Counted from the stretch's first letter, positions 39,977 through 49,301 are shown. The stretch: DNA of 64,000 nucleotides from Sediminibacillus halophilus (GCF_900103695.1 NZ_FNHF01000001.1:558001-622000); one strand, 5' to 3'. The notes: generated by a model from the letters alone, not told the origin. Translations and numbers: made by a program.

Positions 39977-41728
39977 TTATTTTGTAGCACTCATGATTTC
40001 TTGTTTATCTTGGTATTGAATATCGTAGATCCGCTGATACGGTCCTCCGTTCGTCAACAGTTCTTCATGTCGGCCGCGTTCAACAATTTCCCCATCCTCT
40101 AGGACCAACACCTCGTCTGCATGTTTTAAAGAAGAAATTCGATGGGCGATGATGAAAGTAGTTCGATCTTTCATCACTTCTTTCAACGCCTTCTGGATTT
40201 TAAACTCTGTTTCCATATCGACTGCCGAGGTGGCATCATCTAATACTAGAATGCTCGGGTCAATCAAGATGGCCCTGGCAATTGCAATCCGTTGCTTCTG
40301 TCCTCCGGAGAGTCCCATTCCTCTTTCGCCAAGCATGGTTTCATAGCCAGCAGGCATTTCCATGATAAAATCGTGTGCCTGTGCACGCTTGGCCGCATCC
40401 ACAATTTCATCCATGCTGGCATTAGGATTGCCGTATGCAATGTTTTCTTTTATAGAAGTGGAAAATAAAAAAGACTCCTGCAAGACAAAACCGATATTGC
40501 GGCGCAGTGATTTAAAATCATATTCCTCCACTTTTCTTCCGTCCACCAGTACTTCCCCCGCTTCCGGTTCATAGAAGCGTGTAATCAACTGAGTAATACT
40601 CGTTTTACCTGCACCTGTCGCTCCGATTAAACCAACCACGGTTCCTGGAGGTGCGTCGAAAGATATATTTTTTAGAGCAGAGTCATCATCCTCTGAATAG
40701 GTAAGTGTCACATGGTTAAACGTAACATGGCCTTGCAATCGCTGAACTTCTGCGGGATTTTCGATGTTCTGAATGTCTTCTTCGGCCTCAAGGATTTCCA
40801 ATAACCGTTCCCCGGAAGCTTTCGCCTGCGAGAACATATTAACGATAAATCCAAGCTGCATCAATGGGCCCAGTATATAATTGACAAGGCTGAAAAAAGC
40901 CACGAGAGCGCCCATACTAAGGGACCCGCTGATGACCAAATAACCACCGTAAGCGAGCAATGCAACCATGCAGATATTCCCGATAAATTCCATGAGCGGG
41001 AAGTAACGAGCCCAAATATGAGAGGTGGCAATATAATTATCTTTGTAATTATCATTCTTATCGGTAAAACGATAAATTTCAAAATCCTCTTTCGAAAGCG
41101 ACTTGACCGTATTCATTCCGCTGACATTTTCCTGGATTCTTGTATTAAGCCTTCCCATCGATTTTCTGATTTTCCGGAAGGAAGGATGAACACGCCGATC
41201 AAATTTATAAACAACAATTGCCAGAAACGGCATAGCAGCCATTGTTACAAGAGCCAAAGGAACGGAGTAGTAAAACATGACACTCAGACTCAGAACCATC
41301 AACAAAACTACTTTGATCAATTCCTTACAACCAGCAGCAAGGAAAAATTTGAAACCTTCCACGTCCATTGTCAAACGGGACATTAGATCCCCTGTTCTAG
41401 CGTTGTCATAATAAGTAAACGAAAGCCTTTGCAATTTTTGATATAAACTATCCCTTAATGTGTAAACAGATTTAACACCGAACAATTCTCCTAAGTACTG
41501 CTGAGAAAAATTTGCTACTCCTTTTACGGCCATTATCAGTATAAATCCCACTGATAAATACGGAATCAACGAGTATTGGCCCTGTAATACGACATTGTCG
41601 ATGGTCAATTGCAATACCACCGGGTAAATGACTGTTATTGCCGTAACCAGCATGACGAAAAACAAGGAAGCAAAAAACAATCTTTTAAATGGCCAATAAT
41701 ATTGTTTTAACTTTTTAAAAGTATCCAA
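39977..41728 (-). CDS. heterodimeric ABC exporter, subunit with degenerate Walker B
   Basis: 583 residues: six membrane helices and a nucleotide-binding domain. Walker A GATGAGKTS, signature LSGGQKQRIAIARA intact, but Walker B is VLDDATSAVD, with Asp in place of the catalytic Glu. This is the typical asymmetric partner of the following gene. The frame opens at 41797, but TTG at 41728 behind GGAGGAGGGATAGTC is the better start and gives the length of YknU. First gene of a two-gene operon upstream of cydAB, separated from it by a strong terminator. Confidence 0.88.
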   Translation of the reverse strand: MDTFKKLKQYYWPFKRLFFASLFFVMLVTAITVIYPVVLQLTIDNVVLQGQYSLIPYLSVGFILIMAVKGVANFSQQYLGELFGVKSVYTLRDSLYQKLQRLSFTYYDNARTGDLMSRLTMDVEGFKFFLAAGCKELIKVVLLMVLSLSVMFYYSVPLALVTMAAMPFLAIVVYKFDRRVHPSFRKIRKSMGRLNTRIQENVSGMNTVKSLSKEDFEIYRFTDKNDNYKDNYIATSHIWARYFPLMEFIGNICMVALLAYGGYLVISGSLSMGALVAFFSLVNYILGPLMQLGFIVNMFSQAKASGERLLEILEAEEDIQNIENPAEVQRLQGHVTFNHVTLTYSEDDDSALKNISFDAPPGTVVGLIGATGAGKTSITQLITRFYEPEAGEVLVDGRKVEEYDFKSLRRNIGFVLQESFLFSTSIKENIAYGNPNASMDEIVDAAKRAQAHDFIMEMPAGYETMLGERGMGLSGGQKQRIAIARAILIDPSILVLDDATSAVDMETEFKIQKALKEVMKDRTTFIIAHRISSLKHADEVLVLEDGEIVERGRHEELLTNGGPYQRIYDIQYQDKQEIMSATK

Positions 41729-42189
41729 GACTATCCCTCCTCCTGATGATTTTTTCACGTATGTATAAATATATCGGGTAACGAAATATTTTTCCACCCA
41801 TTTGACTCAATTTTTTTAAAATTTTTAATCGGCTGCTAATTGCCGAAATTCTTCTCCTCCTCTCAATGAAGCAGAGCCATTTTATCACTGTTTTAACATC
41901 GTAAAATATATACGATCACTCTGTTAGAGCTGAAAGATCCATAAACAATTAAGTTGCAAAAGAAGCAGGGCTTCTCTGGAAAAGGGACTTGCATTTTCAA
42001 CCGTTACCTGCATGCTTTCATGCCTTTTTGCTTTACCTATAAGAAGGACTAGCGATTGTTTCCGTGTAAGTTGGGAAGAAGAGTGTTTACTATTTAGACA
42101 CAAAGCTTTAATAGAGGATAAGTCTCTTAAGAAAAATTCAAAAGCATCCCATATCCGTATCAGCATTGCTTAAGTGCAGAAAACAAAGA
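41729..42189. other. gap between ABC exporter and ykuV
   Basis: About 460 bases. An 80-codon frame on the minus strand (41924-42166) has no ribosome site, no family signature and unlikely composition. No clear promoter or repeat is seen. Confidence 0.4.
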
Positions 42190-42230
42190 AAGCAGGAGAA
42201 TAGAGCTATTGCTCCCATCCTCCTGCTGTT
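42188..42230 (-). terminator. terminator after ykuV
   Basis: AGCAGGAG (about 42192) pairs with CTCCTGCT (about 42221); T residues follow on the minus strand. Confidence 0.75.
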
Positions 42231-42242
42231 AGACATTCCGTA

Positions 42243-42695
42243 TTATTTCTTCTCATTTTGACCCAAAACACGATTGACACGCTTGCGCAACATTTTCATA
42301 CCGCCACCACCGGCTTGAAAATGCCTCAGGTTCCCTTCTGCATCGAATACATAATATGCAGGAACATATTGATTTTCAAAAGCATCGGTCAAGGCATGTT
42401 TGTTATCAACAAAAATTGGTTGGGAAATTCCGTGTTCTTCGGCCACCTCTTTTATCTGTTCCAAATCCAAATCTTTCTCGGAACGTGGCATGTGAACAGC
42501 AATGACGTTTAAATCGTCCTTGTATTCATCACGAAACTCGTTAACATTCGGCATAGCCTCTTTACATAGACCACAGCTTACAGACCAAAAATGGATTAAA
42601 GTCGGCTTTTCCCCAACCAAGTCCTGTTTCGTTACTTCTCCATTAAGCCATTCCGTAGCGCCTTCTAATTCAGGCATCGGTGTTCTCAGTTTCAT
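42243..42695 (-). CDS. ykuV: thiol-disulfide oxidoreductase YkuV
   Basis: 150 residues, thioredoxin-like TlpA/ResA fold without signal peptide, so cytosolic. Active site CGLC at residues 41-44 (WSVSCGLCKEAMP). It follows B. subtilis YkuV almost residue for residue in NVIAVHMPRSEKDLD and VPAYYVFDAEGNLRHFQAGG. Likely a reductant for peroxiredoxin or other disulfides. It lies downstream of ykuU beyond an internal terminator, so it can be co-transcribed by read-through. ATG with GGAGGAAG. Confidence 0.94.
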   Translation of the reverse strand: MKLRTPMPELEGATEWLNGEVTKQDLVGEKPTLIHFWSVSCGLCKEAMPNVNEFRDEYKDDLNVIAVHMPRSEKDLDLEQIKEVAEEHGISQPIFVDNKHALTDAFENQYVPAYYVFDAEGNLRHFQAGGGGMKMLRKRVNRVLGQNEKK

Positions 42696-42739
42696 TCCAT
42701 CTTCCTCCTTCTTCTGCCCAAAAAGCGATTATGTCGTGA

Positions 42740-42768
42740 AAAAGGTCTAACACGAAGTGTTAGACCCG
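42740..42768 (-). terminator. internal terminator between ykuU and ykuV
   Basis: GGTCTAACAC (42744-42753), 3-base loop, GTGTTAGACC (42757-42766), then five T on the minus strand. It would lower ykuV expression relative to ykuU. Confidence 0.85.
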
Positions 42769-42789
42769 CTAAGTCTTCACGGAACCAAA

Positions 42790-43332
42790 TTACAATGTTT
42801 CTTGACCAGGTTTCCAGTTTGCCGGGCAAAGACCGCCAGTTTGCAAGGCCTGCAAGACACGAAGTGTTTCATCGACGTCGCGGCCAATGTTATTGTGATT
42901 AACTACTTGATACTGCAATTCCCCTTCAGGGCTGATGATGAACAATCCGCGAAGCGCTACCCCTTCTTCTTCGATCAGTACGCCGTATTCACGAGCAACC
43001 TGATGATTGGTATCAGCGGCTAACGCGTATTCCAGGTCACCAAGACCGTTATCCTCTCTCGGGGTATTGATCCAAGCTAAATGCGTATGGATCGTATCAG
43101 TGGAAACACCGACAACTTCTGCATCCAAATCCTCAAATTCGTCGAAACGGTCCGAAACCGCGGTGATTTCTGTCGGACAAACAAAAGTAAAATCCATTGG
43201 ATAGAAGAAAAGCACTGTCCACTTATCGTTTTTCATGTTTTCTTCTAAAGATACCTTTCCAAATTCCTTATTAGATAGTACGGCATCCATCTCAAACCTA
43301 GGAGCCTGTTTTCCAACCATACGTTCTGCCAT
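42790..43332 (-). CDS. ykuU: 2-Cys peroxiredoxin YkuU
   Basis: 180 residues, AhpC/Prx1 class. Peroxidatic Cys52 in DFTFVCPTE and resolving Cys169 in GGLCPANWKPG. It reduces peroxides and is recycled by a thioredoxin-like protein; YkuV next door is an obvious candidate. The frame opens at 43347; ATG 43332 with GGAGGG is the start and gives the B. subtilis length. A consensus sigma-A promoter lies about 60 bases upstream. Confidence 0.96.
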   Translation of the reverse strand: MAERMVGKQAPRFEMDAVLSNKEFGKVSLEENMKNDKWTVLFFYPMDFTFVCPTEITAVSDRFDEFEDLDAEVVGVSTDTIHTHLAWINTPREDNGLGDLEYALAADTNHQVAREYGVLIEEEGVALRGLFIISPEGELQYQVVNHNNIGRDVDETLRVLQALQTGGLCPANWKPGQETL

Positions 43333-43392
43333 ATGTAATCCCTCCACATTGCTTTTCTATATTTCAACGTTACGTGTTGATTCACAAAAAAC

Positions 43393-43421
43393 ATTATAAA
43401 GGAGGAACGTTTTTCAGTCAA
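43393..43421 (-). promoter_or_regulatory. sigma-A promoter of ykuU
   Basis: Minus strand: TTGACT (43416-43421), a 17-base spacer, TATAAT (43393-43398). Near-perfect vegetative promoter, about 60 bases before the ykuU ATG. No PerR box is evident. Confidence 0.75.
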
Positions 43422-43560
43422 AAATTTATTCATTTCGTTTTTATTGTCAAAAAATCCTTAAAAAGCCCGAAGATATTAAAAATAAGGGAGAAGGCTGCTT
43501 GTTCAGTTGCAAACAGCCATTTTTTCTTTTAATCTATCTTACATAGGAAGGAGACATAAT

Positions 43561-44406
43561 ATGGACATTTTTGAAGAAGGCTTATCATTGGATTTCGGAA
43601 AACTCCTCGAACTGATTATCGGCTACGGATTACAAATCATCCTGTTGATCATCGGGTTCATGATTGCCGCACCACTCGGAAAAAAAATCATTACGAAAAC
43701 TCTTTCCGGAGCGGGAAGAAGGGAAAAAGTTTCTGAAGGCCGGATAAAAACATTGGAAAAGCTTCTGATCAATGTTTACTCGTATGTGCTTATCTTTTTA
43801 TTCATCGTTATGCTGTTCGGTGTTTTCGAAATCCCGATCGGCCCTTTGCTTGCTGGCGCTGGTGTTCTGGGTCTTGCAATCGGTTTTGGTGCGCAAGGAC
43901 TTGTCAGCGATGTCGTAACAGGATTTTTTCTGTTGCTGGAAAAGCAGGTGGAAGTGGATGAGTATGTTACCTTGGGCGGTTTCGATGGAATCGTCGAGGA
44001 AATCGGATTAAGGACAACCAAAATACGCAGCTTCGATGGGACGTTGAACTTCGTTCCCAATAGGGAAATCTCCAGTGTCAGCAACCATTCCCGCGGCACC
44101 ATGCGAGCACTAGTTGATATTGGAATCAGTTACGAAGACAGTATTGACGAAGCTATGGGTGTACTTCAACGGATTTGTGATGATTTCCGGGAGAATGATG
44201 CCCGTTTTGCAGAAGGGCCGGACGTTTTAGGTGTGCAAAGCATTGGATCCTCTGATATCGTTCTCCGGGTTCTCGGCCAAACGGAAAACATGATGCAATG
44301 GGAAGTAGAACGCGATTTAAGAAAACGGATTAAAGAAGAATTCGATGCAGCTGGCATTGATATTCCATATCCCCACCAGGTTAACGTAGACAAACAACCT
44401 AAATGA
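43561..44406 (+). CDS. ykuT: mechanosensitive channel MscS family (YkuT)
   Basis: 281 residues. Three membrane helices, the third being the glycine/alanine-rich pore helix LLAGAGVLGLAIGFGAQGLVSD, followed by the beta domain (about 125-185) and a C-terminal alpha/beta domain. Opens at high membrane tension to release solutes after osmotic downshock. The frame opens at 43507; ATG 43561 with GGAAGGAGACATAAT is preferred. Divergent from ykuU. It complements the BCCT carrier in osmotic adaptation. Confidence 0.94.
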   Translation: MDIFEEGLSLDFGKLLELIIGYGLQIILLIIGFMIAAPLGKKIITKTLSGAGRREKVSEGRIKTLEKLLINVYSYVLIFLFIVMLFGVFEIPIGPLLAGAGVLGLAIGFGAQGLVSDVVTGFFLLLEKQVEVDEYVTLGGFDGIVEEIGLRTTKIRSFDGTLNFVPNREISSVSNHSRGTMRALVDIGISYEDSIDEAMGVLQRICDDFRENDARFAEGPDVLGVQSIGSSDIVLRVLGQTENMMQWEVERDLRKRIKEEFDAAGIDIPYPHQVNVDKQPK

Positions 44407-44411
44407 GGAAA

Positions 44412-44456
44412 CGATAAGAGGCTGGCTTCTGTTTAGAAAGAAGCCAGCCTCTTTCC
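44412..44456. terminator. bidirectional terminator between ykuT and ykuS
   Basis: AGAGGCTGGCTT (44417-44428) pairs with AAGCCAGCCTCT (44441-44452), flanked by A and T residues. Confidence 0.88.
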
Positions 44457-44458
44457 CG

Positions 44459-44701
44459 TTATTGAAAGCGACTGTCAACCTGATGGCAAACCTCGTCAGC
44501 GGTCATTCCGTTAGCATTGATAACAGGGGCCTGTGTACTCGCTGTTGCCATCCCCATCACGTTTTTGTCTTGCCCAGAGATGACACAACAATCACAGTTT
44601 TGCACATCTGATTCCTGTCTTAAATCCACCAATTCATACCCTCGTTCCTGCAGTGCTCCTTTTACGTCTGAAAGTGTTCCTTCTATACCTATACGCGGCA
44701 T
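44459..44701 (-). CDS. ykuS: YkuS, UPF0180 family
   Basis: 80 residues. Begins MPRIGIEGTLSDVKGALQER and contains CDCCVISGQDKNVMG, the UPF0180 pattern; small alpha/beta protein, function unknown. The frame opens at 44767 but ATG 44701 with GAGGAGG seven bases upstream matches the family start. Confidence 0.9.
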   Translation of the reverse strand: MPRIGIEGTLSDVKGALQERGYELVDLRQESDVQNCDCCVISGQDKNVMGMATASTQAPVINANGMTADEVCHQVDSRFQ

Positions 44702-44865
44702 CCAAATACCTCCTCTGTACAAATGGATTAAATAATCCCTAATAGACTTCCCTAAAACGTAGAGCATATACAGAATCGACAGCAGCCGGGAACTTTAAGG
44801 CTGTGTCTGCAGCGTCATCTTAATGAATGGTATTTTCTTCGCTATTGGTTCGGCTTTCCTTTTGC

Positions 44866-44912
44866 CAAAAAAGAACGGAGACGGTCACTAAATCATGACA
44901 GCCTCCGTTAAT
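44866..44912 (-). terminator. terminator after dapL
   Basis: AACGGAG (44874-44880) pairs with CTCCGTT (44903-44909), with an inner TCA/TGA pairing; six T follow on the minus strand. Confidence 0.8.
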
Positions 44913-44931
44913 ATCCTTTCTTTATCGCATC

Positions 44932-46047
44932 TTACAAATTCCTTATCGTCTTCTCTACAATATGGACACCAGTCGAAAGAGCATCTTCCGAAGGACGTAA
45001 TTTGCCGTGGTGCAATCCATAAGGGGAATCAACCCCGAGCCAAAACATAAAACCAGGAATCTCTTTCAACATGTATCCAAAATCTTCACCTGTCATAGCA
45101 GCTTTCGCTTCTTGCCACGTTAGCTGTTCCTGAGAAACAATCCGCTTAAAACGGTCAATGTACGCTGTTGAGTTATAAACTTGATAGTAATTAGCTCCAT
45201 AATCAATGTCTATTGTACAGTCAAAACTTATTTCATGACCTTTAGCGATTTGTTCAATGTGCTGTTTCACATAGCCGATTGCTTCAGGATCAAGAGTCCG
45301 AATTGTACCTTCCAGTCGGGCCCTTTCTGCGATAACATTTTGTACGGAACCTCCAGTGATTTTTCCTATGGTTACCACAGCGCTTTGCAATGGATCAATT
45401 CGCCTGGCCACAATTTGTTGCAACTGGGTAACGAAACTGCTGGCAGCGGCCACCATGTCATGTGTCAGATGTGGATAAGCGGCATGCCCTCCCTTACCCT
45501 TGAAGTCGATAAACAATTCGCTTGTATTGGCAAACAATAAACCCTCCCTGGTCGAAACCATGCCGGCAGGAAGCTCAGGAGCTACATGAAGGGCAAATAC
45601 GACATCTGGTCTCCATTCGCCTAACAATGCTGTCTGCAGCATTGGCAAAGCACCGCCAGGTCCCTCCTCCGCCGGTTGGAAGATAAACAGTACATCATCG
45701 TCCATTGGTTGTTCCGCCAAACGCTGCAGTGCACCTAAAGCTATGGTCATATGAAAATCATGTCCGCAGGCGTGCATGTTCCCTTCATGCTTAGAAGAAA
45801 ATGAATAGTCCGTTTCTTCTGTTATAGGTAATCCATCAATGTCTGTGCGGTAACCTATTAACCGTGAAGGGTTAGATCCAGATACTTTTACCAGCAATCC
45901 GGTTCTCCATTGTTTAATAGTAAGATGTTTTTGCGGTAAGCGGGCAATTACTCCCTGTAGGTATCTCTGGGTCTTAAATTCTTGGAAACCTAATTCCGGT
46001 ATTTGGTGCAAATCTCTTCTTATTTTCACTAATTCCTGGTGATTCAA
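44932..46047 (-). CDS. dapL: N-acetyldiaminopimelate deacetylase
   Basis: 371 residues, M20 amidohydrolase family. Motifs are [25 protein letters not shown] (metal Cys/His), [11 protein letters not shown] (catalytic Glu pair), AAYPH and MTGEDFGY. It releases LL-diaminopimelate from the N-acetyl form, the last acetyl-route step in lysine and cell-wall precursor synthesis. The frame opens at TTG 46053, but the TTG at 46047 has GGAGGA spaced by about eight bases and is the better start. It follows dapH after a small terminator. Confidence 0.93.
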   Translation of the reverse strand: MNHQELVKIRRDLHQIPELGFQEFKTQRYLQGVIARLPQKHLTIKQWRTGLLVKVSGSNPSRLIGYRTDIDGLPITEETDYSFSSKHEGNMHACGHDFHMTIALGALQRLAEQPMDDDVLFIFQPAEEGPGGALPMLQTALLGEWRPDVVFALHVAPELPAGMVSTREGLLFANTSELFIDFKGKGGHAAYPHLTHDMVAAASSFVTQLQQIVARRIDPLQSAVVTIGKITGGSVQNVIAERARLEGTIRTLDPEAIGYVKQHIEQIAKGHEISFDCTIDIDYGANYYQVYNSTAYIDRFKRIVSQEQLTWQEAKAAMTGEDFGYMLKEIPGFMFWLGVDSPYGLHHGKLRPSEDALSTGVHIVEKTIRNL

Positions 46048-46135
46048 TAGCAAATCCTCCTTTACGTCCCTTCTGCCTGTTAGATGCTAGCCTTGTATTA
46101 AGTACTATGGAAGCATGCAATCTAAGCGTGAATTG

Positions 46136-46166
46136 CAAAAAGCAGGAGAAAAATCTCCTGCTTTTA
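46136..46166 (-). terminator. terminator between dapH and dapL
   Basis: AAAAGCAGGAGA (46137-46148) pairs with TCTCCTGCTTTT (46154-46165), with a 5-base loop; suggests partial uncoupling of the two dap genes. Confidence 0.82.
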
Positions 46167-46192
46167 TTTGCTAATGAAAAGTGACTTGATTA

Positions 46193-46912
46193 TTATTGGT
46201 CCAATTTTCTAAGTTCTGCTTTTATTTCGGTTTTAGACTTCGTCTGGTCGTCTATTTCCTTTAATACCCTTGCAGGAGTACCAGCAACGAGAGTGTTGGC
46301 TGGTACATCTTTAGTTACAATTGCTCCAGCCGCAACCACTGCGCCCTCACCAACTGTGACTCCTTCCAGAATAACAGCATTTGCACCGACAACTACCCCA
46401 TCTTCAATAACAACAGGTTTGGCCGAAGGTGGCTCGATTACACCGGCAAGTACAGCGCCGGCTCCTATATGGCAATTTTTACCGACGGTAGCTCTTCCTC
46501 CCAGTGTGACGTTCATATCGATCATTGTGCCTTCTCCCACAACAGATCCGATATTTATCATAGCCCCCATCATAATGACGCAACCATCTCCGATTACAAC
46601 CTGGTCACGAATGATAGCCCCAGGTTCAATCCGGGCATTCACTTCTTTTAAATCCAGTAACGGAATAGCAGAGTTTCTCCGATCATTTTCGATCGCATAA
46701 TCTTCAATTTGAGCTTTGTATGTATCCAGTACGGCTGCTATATCTTTCCATTCACCAAATAAAACGCCTGTCTTTTCACCGACAAAATCTTGAATCAGCT
46801 CACCAAAATCGATTGTATTCAATTCAGAGCCTTTTAAGTATACTTTGACAGGGGTCGATTTTTTGCTATTAGAAATGAAAGAAATTATTTCATTTGCATC
46901 CATCATTTTCAT
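46193..46912 (-). CDS. dapH: tetrahydrodipicolinate N-acetyltransferase
   Basis: 239 residues: an N-terminal helical domain (about 1-85), then a left-handed beta-helix of hexapeptide repeats ([20 protein letters not shown] onward) and the [26 protein letters not shown] closing segment. It acetylates tetrahydrodipicolinate, the first branch step of the acetyl diaminopimelate pathway. The frame opens at 46927; ATG 46912 ([13 protein letters not shown]) with GGAGGG matches B. subtilis DapH. Confidence 0.96.
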   Translation of the reverse strand: MKMMDANEIISFISNSKKSTPVKVYLKGSELNTIDFGELIQDFVGEKTGVLFGEWKDIAAVLDTYKAQIEDYAIENDRRNSAIPLLDLKEVNARIEPGAIIRDQVVIGDGCVIMMGAMINIGSVVGEGTMIDMNVTLGGRATVGKNCHIGAGAVLAGVIEPPSAKPVVIEDGVVVGANAVILEGVTVGEGAVVAAGAIVTKDVPANTLVAGTPARVLKEIDDQTKSKTEIKAELRKLDQ

Positions 46913-47051
46913 AACTGTTCCCTCCATTTTTCATACTCTGTATTACACTTTATCAAAATTTCTAACAATGGTACAAGAATTTTATCCTGTCATAAAATGT
47001 TTCCTGTTCACTTTTTCCGTTTCTTCAGGATAGTATGCAGCATCTTTGCAT

Positions 47052-47082
47052 AGAAAAAGGGATCTTGGCGGACCAAGAACCC
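47052..47082 (-). terminator. probable terminator after darB
   Basis: TCTTGG (47063-47068) pairs with CCAAGA (47073-47078), with CCCTTTTT after it on the minus strand. Short stem. Confidence 0.5.
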
Positions 47083-47098
47083 ACTCTGGCAAGAATTT

Positions 47099-47575
47099 TT
47101 AATTTTTTCCGGTGACCATCTCTGTGACCGGCGAATATTTGTTTGCGTGAAGATTTTTGTTCAACTGCTTTAACATTGCCCTTCTAGTCACAATCCCGTC
47201 GAAATAACCTTGTGAATCAGCGACACAAATGAAAGGATAATCAATCACCGCTTTTAATGCCTTCAAAAAATCATCCTCTTTCGATAGACACGGTATATCG
47301 GTATTCATCACTTCTCGAACTGTCGTATCCGATAGTTTTTCCATTTCAAATCGTTCGAGTCCGAGGATATCATTTAAAATTATTGTTTTGCCGATTGTTC
47401 CCTGCAATTTGAACGAAGCATCAAGCACGGGCACTGCGGAATAACCCGATTTCACCAGAACCAACAATGCGTGTTCCAATGGATTTCCCACTTGAACATG
47501 TGCTACTTTCTCTGCAGGGATCATTAAATCTTCTACTACCATTTCTGTAATTTCTTTGCTTTTCGTACTGCTCAT
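47099..47575 (-). CDS. darB: CBS-domain c-di-AMP-binding protein DarB (YkuL, CbpB)
   Basis: 158 residues with two CBS domains (about 15-70 and 85-140; MVVEDLMIPAEKVAHVQ, then TTVREVMNTDIPCL). Homologues bind c-di-AMP and, when unbound, stimulate Rel and pyruvate carboxylase in B. subtilis. The pycA gene is missing from its usual place in this window. The frame opens at 47671; ATG 47575 behind AAAGGAG is preferred. The c-di-AMP role is by family. Confidence 0.9.
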   Translation of the reverse strand: MSSTKSKEITEMVVEDLMIPAEKVAHVQVGNPLEHALLVLVKSGYSAVPVLDASFKLQGTIGKTIILNDILGLERFEMEKLSDTTVREVMNTDIPCLSKEDDFLKALKAVIDYPFICVADSQGYFDGIVTRRAMLKQLNKNLHANKYSPVTEMVTGKN

Positions 47576-47757
47576 TTGCTGACACTCCTTTTTAGCAGTT
47601 GAAGGAGTTCTCACGCTTCCTATCCGTTGTAATTGTACCATATCCGGGTTATGAAAACCATTCCATAACACCGATTGATCACCAGGAAATTACGACTGGA
47701 ATCGACAACTACCATCTAAAACATTCCACATCTGTTCACCTTTTAAAACCTACGTTC

Positions 47758-47786
47758 TTTATAATATCAGTCAATCCGTGTATAAT
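47758..47786 (+). promoter_or_regulatory. candidate promoter of the hemolysin III-like gene
   Basis: TATAAT at 47781-47786 with TTTATA 17 bases upstream (4 of 6 to TTGACA). Confidence 0.4.
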
Positions 47787-47838
47787 AAGAATATAAAAAT
47801 GAAGTTGGGGACTTATTCCCCTCGGAAGGACGGTCAAT

Positions 47839-48477
47839 TTGGCTAACACTCACACTTTTTCTAAAAACGAGGAAATTGCCAACGCAATTACCCATGCTGT
47901 CGGTGCTATTTTCAGCATCGCTGCTTTGGTGACCTTAATCGTTTATGCAACTCAACACGGAACAGTTTGGCATGTAGTAAGCTTCACTCTCTTTGGCGCT
48001 ACGATGGTTCTGCTATATATTTCGTCGACTTTTGTGCATGCTTTGCCAAAAGGACGGGGAAAAGATGTCTTTGAAATACTGGATCATGCTTCGATATACT
48101 TTTTTATCGCCGGCTCCTATACTCCTTTTTTATTTGTGGCAGTGCAAGGTTGGTTAGGCTGGACTTTATTTGGAGTAGTATGGGGGATTGCAATCGCCGG
48201 CACGATTTTTAAATGTTTTTTTGTCAAACGTTTTTTGTTTGTCTCTACAATCGGTTATATCGTTGTCGGCTGGCAAATTGTTTTCGCTTGGAAAACCCTT
48301 GTAGAGAACATGCAGTTTAACGGACTTCTCTTACTTGTAATCGGCGGTATCCTGTATACGATCGGTTCGATTTTTTATGTGTGGAGAGGATTTAAATTCC
48401 ACCATGCAATCTGGCATTTATTTGTTTTAGCCGGAACAGCTCTCCATTTTTTCTCGGTTATTCTTTATTTAATTTAA
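47839..48477 (+). CDS. hemolysin III / YqfA family (PAQR-like) membrane protein
   Basis: 212 residues with seven membrane helices. Family motifs: NEEIANAITHAVGAI (helix 1 His), STFVHALPKG, LDHASIYFFIAGSYTPF, and the closing FHHAIWHLFVLAGTALHFF with three His that form the metal site in PAQR-type proteins. Name is historic; likely involved in membrane energetics or lipid homeostasis, not lysis. Start TTG at 47839 behind GGAAGGA. Not part of the B. subtilis yku order, so inserted here. Confidence 0.9.
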   Translation: MANTHTFSKNEEIANAITHAVGAIFSIAALVTLIVYATQHGTVWHVVSFTLFGATMVLLYISSTFVHALPKGRGKDVFEILDHASIYFFIAGSYTPFLFVAVQGWLGWTLFGVVWGIAIAGTIFKCFFVKRFLFVSTIGYIVVGWQIVFAWKTLVENMQFNGLLLLVIGGILYTIGSIFYVWRGFKFHHAIWHLFVLAGTALHFFSVILYLI

Positions 48478-48522
48478 CAAAAGAACAAGGCAGCAGTTTA
48501 CGACTGCTGCCTTGTTCTTTTG
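48478..48522. terminator. bidirectional terminator between the hemolysin III-like gene and fadH
   Basis: A stem of about 19 bp beginning AAAAGAACAAGGCAGCAG and mirrored on the right, with a 5-base loop. Confidence 0.92.
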
Positions 48523-48533
48523 TTTATGCTGCT

Positions 48534-49301
48534 TCAAAAAGGATGTTTATTCAACCACTGACCCCCATCCATGGTTATTACTTCTCCATTGATATAGGCC
48601 GCATGCTTTGAACAGAGGAAGTAGGCGAGCTCCGCTATCTCTTCCGGTTTACCCAGCCGTTGAAGCGGCACGGATTCCACCGTTCTTTGTGCTGCACTCT
48701 CTGATTCGAACAATTTCTCGACTCCTCCTGTCCGCTCAATAGGGCCGGGAGCGATCGCATTCACTCTGATTCCATATTTACTTCCCCATTCCACTGCTAG
48801 GGTTCGAGTCATAGAAAGCACTCCTGCCTTTGCAGCTGCTGAATGGATGACACCTGCTCCCGCATTCCAGGCATAAGTGGCCACCATGTTGATGATATTT
48901 CCTTTCTGCTTCTTATCGATCCAGTAGTTACCGATTTCTCGGCTGCAATAAAAGCTTCCATTGAGAACGATATCCACCACTGCATTCCATCCGTTAATGG
49001 ACAATTTTTCAGCTGGACAGACGAAGTTTCCAGCAGCATTATTAATTAAATGATCTACCCCTCCAAATTTATTGAGCGTTTTATCCAGCAAAGCTGTTAT
49101 CTCGTCAGGCTCTCTGACATCCATTACTGTATAGGCAGGTTTGCCATTGCCTTGATGCTCTAATTCTCTAACTGTTTTAGCTAAAGTTTCTTCCGTTCTC
49201 CCTGTAATCATTACGTTTGCTCCGCCTTCGACCAGACGTTTGGCCATTTGCTTTCCCATCCCGCTCGAGCCGCCTGTGATGATGACTGTTTCATTTTCCA
49301 T
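48534..49301 (-). CDS. fadH: 2,4-dienoyl-CoA reductase-like SDR (FadH, YkuF)
   Basis: 255 residues, short-chain dehydrogenase fold. NAD(P)-binding TGGSSGMGKQMA, NNAAGNF, and the C-terminal MDGGQWL. The usual YxxxK catalytic tyrosine is not present; the position reads VIHSAAAKAG, as in peroxisomal-type dienoyl-CoA reductases and B. subtilis FadH. It reduces 2,4-dienoyl-CoA during breakdown of unsaturated fatty acids. ATG with GGGGGG-type site. Confidence 0.92.
   Translation of the reverse strand: MENETVIITGGSSGMGKQMAKRLVEGGANVMITGRTEETLAKTVRELEHQGNGKPAYTVMDVREPDEITALLDKTLNKFGGVDHLINNAAGNFVCPAEKLSINGWNAVVDIVLNGSFYCSREIGNYWIDKKQKGNIINMVATYAWNAGAGVIHSAAAKAGVLSMTRTLAVEWGSKYGIRVNAIAPGPIERTGGVEKLFESESAAQRTVESVPLQRLGKPEEIAELAYFLCSKHAAYINGEVITMDGGQWLNKHPF

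Noticed and set aside
38118-41728. CydCD cysteine/glutathione exporter, because of the neighbouring cydAB
   Set aside because: The pair lies upstream of cydA behind a strong terminator, and sizes and motif asymmetry fit the YknUV/YfiBC type better.
41924-42166. 80-codon frame upstream of the ABC exporter
   Set aside because: No ribosome site and a random-looking composition.
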